Counted from the first letter of the stretch, positions 1 to 6,935 are shown. The stretch: DNA of 11,329 nt from Nitratidesulfovibrio sp044433065 (GCA_044433065.1 JAWXUA010000098.1:1-11329), one strand, 5' to 3'. Numbers and translations are program-made. Notes: generated by a model from the sequence alone, not told the origin.

Positions 1-44
1 TGGGGGGAAGGGGAAACTTTTCCAAAAGTTTCCCCTTCCCCCCA
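1..44. repeat. Perfect G/C-rich inverted repeat (hairpin family, copy 1)
   Basis: Two perfect 21-nt arms (1-21 and 24-44) flank a 2-nt centre. The arms begin with a run of six G and end in AAACTTTT. The same design recurs at 5911-5958 and, in weaker form, at 4472-4530 and 11205-11247. It probably acts as a terminator for a gene lying left of the window, or as a leader structure of the cbpA-clpB transcript. No long U-tract follows on either strand, so the terminator role is an inference. Confidence 0.75.
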
Positions 45-48
45 GAAA

Positions 49-65
49 TCCTTCCTAATAAAGGA
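49..65 (+). promoter_or_regulatory. Short stem that could mask the cbpA ribosome binding site
   Basis: The Shine-Dalgarno sequence AAGGA (61-65), 6 nt before the ATG at 72, is exactly complementary to TCCTT at 49-53, leaving a 7-nt loop. A second register pairs 52-56 with 62-66. Five base pairs is weak, which would suit a heat-labile switch in front of heat-shock genes. Chance pairing is also quite possible, and no function is shown by sequence alone. Confidence 0.25.
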
Positions 66-71
66 AAACAA

Positions 72-1019
72 ATGGCTGATAATAAAGATTATTATAAAGT
101 TCTCGGGGTGTCGCGTGGTGCGAGCAAGGATGAGATTGCCAAGGCGTATAAGCAGTTGGCAAGAAAATACCATCCGGACTTGAACGCCAATGACAAGGCT
201 GCTGAGGAGAAGTTCAAGGACGTTTCTGAGGCGTACGAAGTCTTGAAGGACGACGAAAAGCGCAAAATGTACGACCACTTGGGCTCTAACTGGCAACAGG
301 GTCAACAGTTTCAGGGCGGACCTTTTGGCGGCTTTGGCGGACAAGGTGGTCAGGGCGGTTTTGGTGGCGCGGACTTTAGCGACATCTTTGGTGGCATGTT
401 TGGTGGACAGGGTGGCTTTGGTGGTCAACAGTTTGGTGGCCAGCGACGCCCACGCCCAAGGAAGGGTCGCGACGTTGAGGCGGAATTACATTTACGCCTT
501 GAAGAAATTTATCATGGCGGTCGCAGAGAAATTACACTGCAATCAAGTTCAGGACCACGCACCTTACAGGTGAACATTCCAGCTGGCATTCGCGATGGCG
601 GCAAAATCCGTTTGTCGGGTCAGGGTGATGCTGGGGTGAACGGTGGTCCAGCTGGCGATTTGTATATCCAGATCAGCTATGCGAGCCACGCGTTATTCAC
701 AGTTGATGGAAGCGATATCACCTATGAGGTTCCGCTTGCACCTTGGGAAGCGGTGCTTGGGACCAAGGCACGCATCCCAACTTTGGATAGCGAAGGCAGC
801 GAAGTTGAAATTGGTATTGCAGCTGGCAGCAGTAGCGGCCGCAAATTGCGCTTGCGTGGCAAGGGGCTTGGAGCACCTGATAAGCGCGGCGATTTATTTG
901 TACGTATTTCCGTCAAAGTGCCTAGCGAGCTTACGGAGCAAGAGCGCGAGTTATGGCAGGCGTTGGCGGAGGCATCGTCGTTTAATCCTCGGCCTAACGA
1001 GGTTGATGAAAAGGAGTAA
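72..1019 (+). CDS. cbpA: Class B J-domain co-chaperone (CbpA/DnaJ-like)
   Basis: This 315-residue cytosolic Hsp40 should stimulate the ATPase of DnaK and hand it unfolded clients. Residues 5-70 form the J-domain, with the invariant HPD loop at 34-36. Residues 76-123 are a Gly/Phe/Gln-rich linker, and about 133-300 match the two beta-sandwich client-binding domains of DnaJ_C. The protein has no cysteine at all, so the DnaJ zinc-finger repeats are missing. That makes it class B (CbpA type) rather than true DnaJ, and the length is close to that of E. coli CbpA. The start is supported by AAAGGA ending 6 nt before the ATG. The stop lies 3 bp before clpB, and the clpB ribosome binding site sits inside the last codons, so the two are almost surely one translationally coupled operon. 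Pairing with ClpB suggests it serves the DnaK-ClpB disaggregation route. Confidence 0.93.
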   Translation: MADNKDYYKVLGVSRGASKDEIAKAYKQLARKYHPDLNANDKAAEEKFKDVSEAYEVLKDDEKRKMYDHLGSNWQQGQQFQGGPFGGFGGQGGQGGFGGADFSDIFGGMFGGQGGFGGQQFGGQRRPRPRKGRDVEAELHLRLEEIYHGGRREITLQSSSGPRTLQVNIPAGIRDGGKIRLSGQGDAGVNGGPAGDLYIQISYASHALFTVDGSDITYEVPLAPWEAVLGTKARIPTLDSEGSEVEIGIAAGSSSGRKLRLRGKGLGAPDKRGDLFVRISVKVPSELTEQERELWQALAEASSFNPRPNEVDEKE

Positions 1020-1022
1020 TCC

Positions 1023-3644
1023 ATGGACAGCCAACATTTTACTGAAAAATCGCAACAGGCCATTGCTGAGGCACAAAAGATTGCTGTGCGCTTTGGGCAT
1101 CAAGAGATTGACGTGGAGCATTTGGCCCTTGCGCTCATTACGCAGGAACAAGGCCTTGTGCCACGGCTTTTGGAAAGGGCTACTTTGTCGCCACAGGTTG
1201 TGGCGGAGGCCATTGAAAAGGGCTTGCACCGTAAACCGTCTGTGAGTGGCGGTGGTGGTAATCGGCTTGACCAAGCGTATGTAAGTCAGCGACTTCATAA
1301 GGCTTTAGTTGCGGCTCAAGATATTGCAAAGCAGATGAAAGATGAATACGTCAGCGTTGAGCATCTTTTTTGCGCTTTGCTCAATGAACCGCGTTCCACG
1401 ATTTTTGGTACCGTGACGGCTGATTTTGGATTGACTCGCGAAAAGATTTTGGGCGTGCTTGAAGAGGTGCGCGGTTCGCAGCGTGTGACCTCATCCAACC
1501 CTGAGGGCACGTATGAAGCCTTGCAAAAATATGGGCGCGATCTTGTGGACGATGCACGTCGTGGCAAGCTTGACCCTGTTATTGGGCGTGATGCGGAAAT
1601 CCGTCGCGTCATTCGGATTTTGTCGCGCCGGACTAAGAATAATCCTGTGCTCATTGGCGAGGCTGGCGTTGGCAAGACAGCCATTGCTGAGGGTTTAGCG
1701 CATCGTATTTTGAAGGGCGATGTGCCTGAGGGCTTGAAGGACCGCAGTTTGTTTGCGCTGGACATGGGCGCGCTCATTGCAGGTGCTAAGTACCGCGGTG
1801 AATTTGAGGAGCGGCTTAAGGCTGTGCTCAAAGAGGTTGAGGCGTCTGAAGGGCGCATCATCATGTTTATTGATGAGCTGCACACCATCGTGGGCGCAGG
1901 GAAGACCGACGGCGCTATGGACGCGAGCAATCTCTTGAAGCCGCTGCTTGCTCGCGGTGAACTGCATTGCATTGGGGCTACAACCCTTGATGAGTACCGT
2001 AAATATATTGAGAAAGATCCAGCTCTTGAGCGACGTTTTCAGCCTGTGGTCGTGGATGAGCCCACCATCGAAGACGCCATTTCTATCTTGCGTGGCCTTA
2101 AGGAGCGTTTTGAAGTGCACCATGGTGTGCGCATCAGCGATTCTGCCATTGTGGAAGCTGTAACCCTTTCACATCGTTACATAACTGACCGCCAATTGCC
2201 CGACAAGGCTATTGACCTCATCGACGAAGCAGCTGCCCATATCCGCACAGAAATCGACTCGCTTCCCGTTGAGCTTGATGAAGCCAACCGTAAAATCATG
2301 CAGCTTGAAATCGAACGCGAAGCCTTGCGCCGTGAGCGTGATATTCCATCCCGTGAGCGTCTCGCACGTCTGGAAAATGAGCTTGCAGAATTGCGTGAAG
2401 GCCAAGCTGCGCTTCTGTCTCAATGGGAGCAGGAGAAGGGCGCCATTGAATCTGTGCGTCATATTAAGGAAGAGCTTGAGCAGACGCGCCACGCCATTGA
2501 AGAGGCTGAGCGTGCTTATGATCTCAACCGTGCCGCTGAGCTGAAATATACTAAGCTTGCGGAGCTTGAGCAAAAACTCAAGCAAGCTGAGGCTTTGGCT
2601 AAGCTCAATCCTGAAGACACCGACGCTGAGAATATCCGCTTGCTCAAAGAAGAGGTCCGCGCTGACGATATCGCCAATATCGTGGCCCACTGGACCGGCA
2701 TCCCTGTGATGCGACTTCTTGAGTCCGAGCGCGAAAAGCTTTTGCGCCTTGCGTCCATTCTGCATGAGCGTGTAGTCGGCCAAGAGTCCGCCGTTGATGC
2801 TGTCACTGAAGCTGTGCATCGGTCCCGTGCTGGCCTTGCGGATCCGTCGCGGCCCATCGGCTCCTTCCTTTTTCTCGGGCCCACTGGCGTTGGTAAAACC
2901 GAGCTGTGCAAGACCTTAGCGGAAGCGCTTTTTGATACCGAGGACAATATTGTCCGGCTCGACATGAGCGAGTACATGGAAAAGCATGCGGTGGCGCGCC
3001 TCATTGGGGCCCCTCCTGGATACATCGGTTATGACGAAGGTGGTCAGCTCACCGAAGCTGTGCGCCGCAAGCCATATTCTGTGGTGCTTTTTGACGAAGT
3101 GGAAAAGGCGCATCCCGACGTATTCAATACGCTCCTGCAAATTCTCGATGATGGCCGCCTCACGGACAGCCAAGGCCGTACCGTGGATTTCCGCAATACC
3201 ATCATTATCATGACTTCCAATATCGGTTCGCAATATATGCTCGACGGTATTTCCGCTGATGGTATCTTTGCTCCTGATGTTGAAGAAAACGTCATGGGTG
3301 AGTTGCGCTATCATTTCCGTCCGGAATTTTTGAACCGCGTGGATGATATCGTGCTCTTTAAGCCACTTATGCCATCACAAATAGCTAAAATTGTTGGACT
3401 TTTACTCGCTCGTCTGCGCACACGTCTGGACACGCGCAAGGTGAGCCTTGTCGTTGATGATGAAGCCCTCAATTTCATTGCTACCGAAGCCTACGATCCC
3501 GTTTATGGTGCGCGGCCTTTGCGTCGCTATCTCCAGTCACGCATGGAAACGCCTATCGCTCGCATGCTCATCGCTGGCCATGTGCGCGATGGTCAAACTG
3601 TGCACGTAGGTGTGAACGCTGATGGATTGGACTTCAGGGTATAA
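1023..3644 (+). CDS. clpB: ATP-dependent disaggregase ClpB (Hsp100)
   Basis: This 873-residue hexameric AAA+ protein pulls polypeptides out of aggregates together with DnaK and J-proteins. The N-terminal Clp repeat domain spans about 1-150. The first AAA+ module has Walker A at 212-219 (GEAGVGKT), pore-loop Tyr257 in KYRGEF, and Walker B Asp284-Glu285 (FIDELH). A long charged coiled coil at about 410-530 is the M-domain that marks ClpB and separates it from ClpA and ClpC. The second module has Walker A at 619-626 (GPTGVGKT), the GYIGYDEGG pore loop, Walker B Asp691-Glu692, and an arginine-bearing FLNRVDD sensor region. No IGF/L loop for ClpP docking was noticed, as expected for a disaggregase. 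Start: AAGGAG at 1011-1016 overlaps the end of cbpA, 6 nt before the ATG. Length matches the family and no damage is seen. Confidence 0.98.
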   Translation: MDSQHFTEKSQQAIAEAQKIAVRFGHQEIDVEHLALALITQEQGLVPRLLERATLSPQVVAEAIEKGLHRKPSVSGGGGNRLDQAYVSQRLHKALVAAQDIAKQMKDEYVSVEHLFCALLNEPRSTIFGTVTADFGLTREKILGVLEEVRGSQRVTSSNPEGTYEALQKYGRDLVDDARRGKLDPVIGRDAEIRRVIRILSRRTKNNPVLIGEAGVGKTAIAEGLAHRILKGDVPEGLKDRSLFALDMGALIAGAKYRGEFEERLKAVLKEVEASEGRIIMFIDELHTIVGAGKTDGAMDASNLLKPLLARGELHCIGATTLDEYRKYIEKDPALERRFQPVVVDEPTIEDAISILRGLKERFEVHHGVRISDSAIVEAVTLSHRYITDRQLPDKAIDLIDEAAAHIRTEIDSLPVELDEANRKIMQLEIEREALRRERDIPSRERLARLENELAELREGQAALLSQWEQEKGAIESVRHIKEELEQTRHAIEEAERAYDLNRAAELKYTKLAELEQKLKQAEALAKLNPEDTDAENIRLLKEEVRADDIANIVAHWTGIPVMRLLESEREKLLRLASILHERVVGQESAVDAVTEAVHRSRAGLADPSRPIGSFLFLGPTGVGKTELCKTLAEALFDTEDNIVRLDMSEYMEKHAVARLIGAPPGYIGYDEGGQLTEAVRRKPYSVVLFDEVEKAHPDVFNTLLQILDDGRLTDSQGRTVDFRNTIIIMTSNIGSQYMLDGISADGIFAPDVEENVMGELRYHFRPEFLNRVDDIVLFKPLMPSQIAKIVGLLLARLRTRLDTRKVSLVVDDEALNFIATEAYDPVYGARPLRRYLQSRMETPIARMLIAGHVRDGQTVHVGVNADGLDFRV

Positions 3645-3666
3645 TTTGCCCTATTCATGATTTTTG

Positions 3667-3699
3667 GAGAAGGGGGAAGAGTACTTTCCTCCTTTTCTC
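3667..3699 (+). terminator. Weak candidate terminator after clpB
   Basis: GAGAAGGGGG (3667-3676) can pair with 3690-3699 (TCCTTTTCTC) in a 10-bp stem with three G-U wobbles, starting 23 bp after the clpB stop. Only a short ATTTCT follows, so termination would be inefficient. It looks like a decayed relative of the hairpins found elsewhere in the window. Confidence 0.3.
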
Positions 3700-3720
3700 A
3701 TTTCTAAGGACACCGTACTC

Positions 3721-3749
3721 TTGCCCTTGCTTAGGCATTTTGGTATAAG
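3721..3749 (+). promoter_or_regulatory. Sigma70-type promoter for the cyclophilin gene
   Basis: A -35 box TTGCCC (3721-3726) is followed after exactly 17 bp by a -10 box TATAAG (3744-3749). A TG dinucleotide one base before the -10 makes it an extended -10. Transcription would begin near 3756, so the start codon at 3816 fits and any start at 3756 would leave no leader. Found by eye. Confidence 0.6.
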
Positions 3750-3815
3750 GCCGCAGTGTTTTTGGAATTATGGTTAGTGGCCTGTGCCACCGACAACAAC
3801 ATAAGAGAGACAGCT

Positions 3816-4403
3816 ATGCGCATTGCAATTGCTTTTTTGTCCCTGATGATTGTGGCCATGTTCGCGGTGACGCCGAGCCACGCTGCACAAAATGAAAAAG
3901 GAAATACCATGATTAAATTTGAAACTACTTTGGGCGATTTTGTTGTAGAACTTGATGAAGTGAAAGCTCCTATCACTTGTGCAAACTTCATTAACTACGT
4001 TAAGACCGGCTTTTACGATGGCACCATTTTCCACCGTGTTATGGATGGCTTCATGGTTCAAGGCGGCGGCTTTACCACTGCTATGGCACAAAAAGACACT
4101 GGTGCGACTATCCAGAATGAAGCTGACAACGGTCTTTCCAATGTGACCTACTCCATCGCTATGGCTCGTACCAACGATCCACATTCTGCTACTGCGCAGT
4201 TCTTCGTGAACGTCAACAATAATACCTTCCTTGACCACAAGGCACCTACTGCTTCTGGTTGGGGCTACGCTGTTTTTGGCCGCGTTGTAGAAGGTACTGA
4301 AGTTATTGATGCAATGAAGGGTGTTCAAACTGGTAACTACGGTTTCCACCAGAACGTGCCTACCACGCCTATCGTTATCAACAAGGCTAGCATTGTTGAA
4401 TAA
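3816..4403 (+). CDS. Cyclophilin-type peptidyl-prolyl cis-trans isomerase, probably exported
   Basis: This 195-residue protein should catalyse cis-trans isomerisation of X-Pro bonds during folding. Residues 1-24 look like a Sec signal peptide: an Arg near the start, a hydrophobic stretch from Ile3 to Val18, then TPSHA-AQ with a likely signal peptidase I site near 23-24. The cyclophilin domain runs from about Met32 to the end. It holds the catalytic Arg74 in FHRV, the MVQGG turn at 80-84 with Gln82, the AQFFVN strand at 127-132, and GYAVFGRVVEG at 150-160. Start 3816 was preferred over the upstream in-frame codon at 3756 because it gives a proper signal peptide and lies after the promoter. A good ribosome binding site (AAAGGA) also precedes Met32 at 3909, which would give a 164-residue cytosolic form like PpiB. 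The gene has its own promoter and terminator, so it is probably monocistronic. Confidence 0.93.
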   Translation: MRIAIAFLSLMIVAMFAVTPSHAAQNEKGNTMIKFETTLGDFVVELDEVKAPITCANFINYVKTGFYDGTIFHRVMDGFMVQGGGFTTAMAQKDTGATIQNEADNGLSNVTYSIAMARTNDPHSATAQFFVNVNNNTFLDHKAPTASGWGYAVFGRVVEGTEVIDAMKGVQTGNYGFHQNVPTTPIVINKASIVE

Positions 4404-4422
4404 GCATTCGAGATAAATATAG

Positions 4423-4464
4423 AAAGGCCAGTATGCGGAGATTTCCGTGTACTGGCCTTTTTTT
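4423..4464 (+). terminator. Strong Rho-independent terminator of the cyclophilin gene
   Basis: An 11-bp perfect stem (AAAGGCCAGTA at 4423-4433 with 4450-4460) contains a second 4-bp stem (4436-4439 with 4444-4447) around a GATT loop. A run of seven T (4458-4464) follows. It lies 20 bp after the stop codon at 4403. Read on the minus strand it could also stop transcripts from the convergent Smr gene, though the T-tract there is poor. Confidence 0.9.
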
Positions 4465-4466
4465 GT

Positions 4467-4495
4467 GGGGGCTGGGGGACGGGTCGGGGGACGGG
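4467..4495 (+). other. G-quadruplex motif with duplicated G-tracts
   Basis: Five G-runs of 5, 5, 3, 5 and 3 are separated by 2-nt linkers (CT, AC, TC, AC), a near-ideal intramolecular G4 pattern. The second half looks like a tandem copy of the 12-nt unit GGGGGACGGGTC. It begins 2 bp after the T-tract of the cyclophilin terminator and forms the left arm of the hairpin at 4472-4530. Confidence 0.6.
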
Positions 4496-4530
4496 AAAAA
4501 ACCTTTTTAAAAGTTTTTCCCTTCTCCCAG
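4472..4530. repeat. Imperfect G/C-rich hairpin (hairpin family, copy 2)
   Basis: CTGGG...GGGAAAAAAC on the left pairs with GTTTTTCCCTTCTCCCAG on the right, around a CTTTTTAAAA centre. The left arm is longer than the right because of the internal G-tract duplication. It sits 10 bp from the stop codon of the minus-strand Smr gene, so it may terminate that transcript. Confidence 0.6.
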
Positions 4531-4540
4531 CGTAAAAAAG

Positions 4541-5872
4541 TTAAAACAAATCAATATCGGTGGGCAATCTATCCCAGTGGATTTTACCGCGGCTTTTTTT
4601 GTATTTGCGTAGGAGCACGTAGACGGCACCAGCACCACCATCGTTGAGTTGGGCTGTGCAGAAGGCGAGGGTTACGCGCTTGAATGGGTCTTGGGTCAGC
4701 CAGCGTTGGAGGCGTTCGCGGAGAACACCGTAGCCATTGGGAGAATTTTTGCCACGACCGGGGATGATGAGGACGGTACGCAGACCTTGGTGGTAGGCGC
4801 GGCGGAAGAAGCGGACCAAATCTTCGTAGGCTTGTTCTGCGTTCATGCCGTGCAGGTCGAGGTGTGCTTCTGGGCTATATTGACCTGCGCGGAGTTTTTC
4901 GATGGTGATGGGGTCAAGGCCAACGACGTGGCCTTCGAGGTATTCAGTGGTGAATTCGAGCTTGAATTCAATGAGGCCATCAAGGAAATCGCGCACAGGA
5001 TCATTGCCAGCTTGGGCTGCTGGAACAGGTTCCACTTCAGGATGAATTTGTCGGCCCTTAGCATTTAAGGGCTTAACATCTTTCATATTTTCTAAGGCAC
5101 TAGCAAAGACCATATCTTCGTCAATACCACCATCTTCATCAAAAAGGGCGGCTTCTTGTAGGCGTTGATTTTCCACGGCGAGGCGCGAGCGTTGTTGTGC
5201 TGAATAGTTTTGCACGCTTGCGGCTTGCTTGGTTGGCTGCTGACTTTGCGCTGCCATAGAGGGAACGTAGACAGATGGGCGGATGCTTGGTTCTGAGCTA
5301 TTTTGCTCCTCAAGCTTATGTGCTTCACCAGAAAGAGTAGCTAAGCCTTCAAGTTGTAAGCTATTCTTGTGCTTTGCATCTTTTTTCAGACTTGTTTCTA
5401 AAGCTTTAAAGCTATCGAGCTCTGCCATGGGCATAACAGGTTCGGCATCCTGAACTTTGTCTTTTTTGCCCTTAAGCGTTCCTTTGGGAGCTTTTTTGTT
5501 CGTCTTTGCTCTTTTGACGCCGAGGCTATCGGTGGTCCATGCATCGACGCCACCCATAGCATTCGCAAAGGCTTCGCCATCATCATGAGCTATGGCCATG
5601 GAATCTTTACCCAAGCTCTGTGCGACGCCAACAGTCTTGCCGCCTACATAGCCAAAGCCTTTTTTTGCCTTAGCTTTTCCTTCTGGCTTTTTGGTATCCT
5701 GACTAAAGCTTTTGAACGTGGGCTTGATTTCTTCCTTCTCGGGCTTCGAATTCTTTTTTTCACTGCCAGCTAATTTAAGATTGCGGAAGGGATTATCGTC
5801 GAGGGCTTCGTGCATGGTTGGTGCTGGGGCCAAAGGATTATATACATTATTTTGTTTACTTTTTTTTGCCAT
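4541..5872 (-). CDS. Smr-domain protein with long low-complexity N-terminal region
   Basis: The 443-residue product has a C-terminal Smr (MutS2 C-terminal-like) domain at about 336-425. It shows the LDLHG motif at 338-342 and the glycine loop PGRGKNSPNG at 371-380, where many family members read GKG. Smr domains bind or nick branched DNA or act on RNA; which applies here cannot be told. Residues 1-330 are Lys/Glu/Ala/Gln-rich and look largely disordered. They include a very basic block at 120-140, and no MutS ATPase is present. A predicted amphipathic segment at about 290-335 leads into the domain, as in stand-alone Smr proteins of proteobacteria. The start is supported by GAGGG 4 nt upstream of the ATG. 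It is transcribed toward the cyclophilin gene. It may follow pgl on the same strand, but a 316-bp gap with two hairpins makes an operon unlikely. Confidence 0.85.
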   Translation of the reverse strand: MAKKSKQNNVYNPLAPAPTMHEALDDNPFRNLKLAGSEKKNSKPEKEEIKPTFKSFSQDTKKPEGKAKAKKGFGYVGGKTVGVAQSLGKDSMAIAHDDGEAFANAMGGVDAWTTDSLGVKRAKTNKKAPKGTLKGKKDKVQDAEPVMPMAELDSFKALETSLKKDAKHKNSLQLEGLATLSGEAHKLEEQNSSEPSIRPSVYVPSMAAQSQQPTKQAASVQNYSAQQRSRLAVENQRLQEAALFDEDGGIDEDMVFASALENMKDVKPLNAKGRQIHPEVEPVPAAQAGNDPVRDFLDGLIEFKLEFTTEYLEGHVVGLDPITIEKLRAGQYSPEAHLDLHGMNAEQAYEDLVRFFRRAYHQGLRTVLIIPGRGKNSPNGYGVLRERLQRWLTQDPFKRVTLAFCTAQLNDGGAGAVYVLLRKYKKSRGKIHWDRLPTDIDLF

Positions 5873-5910
5873 GATGCCCTCGTAACTATTTAAATAATAA
5901 TGAATTTTAA

Positions 5911-5992
5911 CTGGGGGGAGGGAGGAAACTTTTTCAAAAGTTTCCTCCCTCCCCCCAGACCCCCCTCCCTCCTTCCAAACTTTTTAATTGCG
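5911..5992. repeat. Perfect inverted repeat with C-rich tail (hairpin family, copy 3)
   Basis: Two perfect 23-nt arms (5911-5933 and 5936-5958) enclose a 2-nt centre. They start CTGGGGGGAGGGAGG and end AAACTTTT. A tail at 5959-5992 (ACCCCCCTCCCTCC then TTCCAAACTTTTTAATTG) follows. A closely similar tail, in reverse complement, flanks the hairpin at 11205-11247, so hairpin plus tail is the repeated unit. Confidence 0.75.
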
Positions 5993-6080
5993 ATGGGAGT
6001 GGGGGGCGTTGAATGAAATTCTCGGCGCATGGGAGGTATTCGTTTAGCCTGCCAAGGAGTCGAACATGAGTAATGTAGTT

Positions 6081-6124
6081 GCGGCCCGTGTTTAGACGAG
6101 TCTTCGAGTCTACACACGGGCCGC
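6081..6124. repeat. Isolated GC-rich hairpin, unrelated to the repeat family
   Basis: GCGGCCCGTGT (6081-6091) pairs perfectly with 6114-6124. After one mismatch a further 5-bp TAGAC/GTCTA stem closes on a 10-nt loop. No T-tract follows on either strand, so it is not a standard terminator. A tRNA was considered and does not fit. Confidence 0.55.
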
Positions 6125-6135
6125 TAAAATGGTTT

Positions 6136-6177
6136 CCAAAGGCCTAAGCCTTTGGCGGGGTGGAGGGGCAGAGCCCC
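6136..6177 (-). terminator. Hairpin pair after pgl
   Basis: Read in the direction of pgl, GGGGC-AGA-GCCCC type pairing (6165-6177) comes first. A perfect 8-bp stem CCAAAGGC/GCCTTTGG (6136-6155, loop of 4) follows, then AAACCATTTT. Stems of this TTTGGCGGGG...GGGGCAGAGCCCC type are common after genes in related bacteria (recollection, not checked). Likely pgl terminator, although the T-tract is weak. Confidence 0.4.
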
Positions 6178-6188
6178 CCTCTTAAAAA

Positions 6189-6935
6189 TTACGCCTTACC
6201 TGTAGCAGCGGCTTCGTCGATAATCCAGACGAGGTCACCGAGTGGTGGGCGAACGAACTGCGCTGGGTAAATTCTTGGAGCCAGTGGGTTGAGGACTTGC
6301 TGCAAGATTTCGTGCTTTTCTGCGCCAGAGACGAGGAAAAGGCAGTGGCGAGCATTGTTGAGCACAGGCAGGGTCAAGGTGAGTCGGTCCATGCCACGGG
6401 AGCGGATGTATTGGTCGATGACAAGGCGTTCGGTTTCTTCCATGCCAGGTTCATTAGGGAAGAGGGATGCTGTGTGGCCATCTTCGCCCATGCCAAGGAG
6501 CACGCAGTCGAAACGAGGGCGTTGACCGGGCATAAGGTCGAAGTGTTCGTGCAACAGTTCTTCGTACGCATAAGCAGCTTTGACAGGATCCATGTCGCCA
6601 CGCATGCGGTAGAAGCGCGACGCTGGGACTTTGGACAAAAGGGTGCGGCGTGCCATGCCATAGTTGCTGTCTGGAGCATCAGATGGGATGCAGCGTTCGT
6701 CCACCCAGTAGAGAGCGATTTTTTCCCATGGAAGACGCTCAGCCCAGTCAGGGCTTGCCAGCAGATTGAACAGTGGAATAGGCGTTGTGCCACCTGAGAT
6801 GGCGAGGTTGAAGATGCCGCGTTCAGCAATAGCTTGCTCGCAGATTTCAACGAGCAAGTGAGCCGCGCGTTCAGCCATGACGGCAGGGTTCTTGTGGATG
6901 TGCAGGGAGAGGTGGATGGAACGTGTAAAAGACAT
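6189..6935 (-). CDS. pgl: 6-phosphogluconolactonase
   Basis: This 248-residue cytosolic enzyme hydrolyses 6-phosphogluconolactone to 6-phosphogluconate, the second step of the oxidative pentose phosphate pathway. It has the SGGTTP loop at 47-52 that binds the substrate phosphate, VDER at 78-81 followed by SDAPDSNYG, and the family signature GMGEDGHTASLFP at 148-160. The conserved SGAEKH segment is at 203-208. Length fits the Pgl/NagB-like (DevB) family. The start is supported by AAGGAG 5 nt upstream of the ATG. No zwf or gnd gene is visible beside it. Upstream lies a 513-bp gap and then a divergent gene, so it has its own promoter, which I could not place with confidence. The SDAPDSNYG and GEDGHTAS motifs favour Pgl over glucosamine-6-phosphate deaminase. 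Confidence 0.95.
   Translation of the reverse strand: MSFTRSIHLSLHIHKNPAVMAERAAHLLVEICEQAIAERGIFNLAISGGTTPIPLFNLLASPDWAERLPWEKIALYWVDERCIPSDAPDSNYGMARRTLLSKVPASRFYRMRGDMDPVKAAYAYEELLHEHFDLMPGQRPRFDCVLLGMGEDGHTASLFPNEPGMEETERLVIDQYIRSRGMDRLTLTLPVLNNARHCLFLVSGAEKHEILQQVLNPLAPRIYPAQFVRPPLGDLVWIIDEAAATGKA

Larger units (their letters stand above)
5873..6188. other. Non-coding gap between pgl and the Smr gene
   Basis: This 316-bp stretch contains no convincing gene. It holds the perfect hairpin at 5911-5958 with a C-rich tail to about 5992, an isolated GC-rich hairpin at 6081-6124, and a pair of small hairpins next to the pgl stop at 6136-6177. The one open frame across it reads straight through the hairpins and has no recognisable protein features. 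Confidence 0.6.

Noticed and set aside
3756..3815. 20-residue upstream extension of the cyclophilin
   Set aside because: It would begin right at the predicted transcription start, has no ribosome binding site, and would bury the signal peptide.
4649..5068. 139-residue plus-strand open frame opposite the Smr gene
   Set aside because: It is antisense to the conserved Smr domain and has no ribosome binding site or known motif.
5890..6117. 75-residue minus-strand open frame
   Set aside because: It reads through two strong hairpins, has no recognisable motif and no convincing ribosome binding site.
6040..6130. Possible tRNA on the minus strand (GTTCGACTCC near a hairpin)
   Set aside because: The bases flanking TTCGACT do not form a T-stem, and no cloverleaf with an acceptor stem can be drawn.
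6297..6797. 166-residue plus-strand open frame opposite pgl
   Set aside because: It lies wholly within a well-supported pgl gene and shows no protein-family features.
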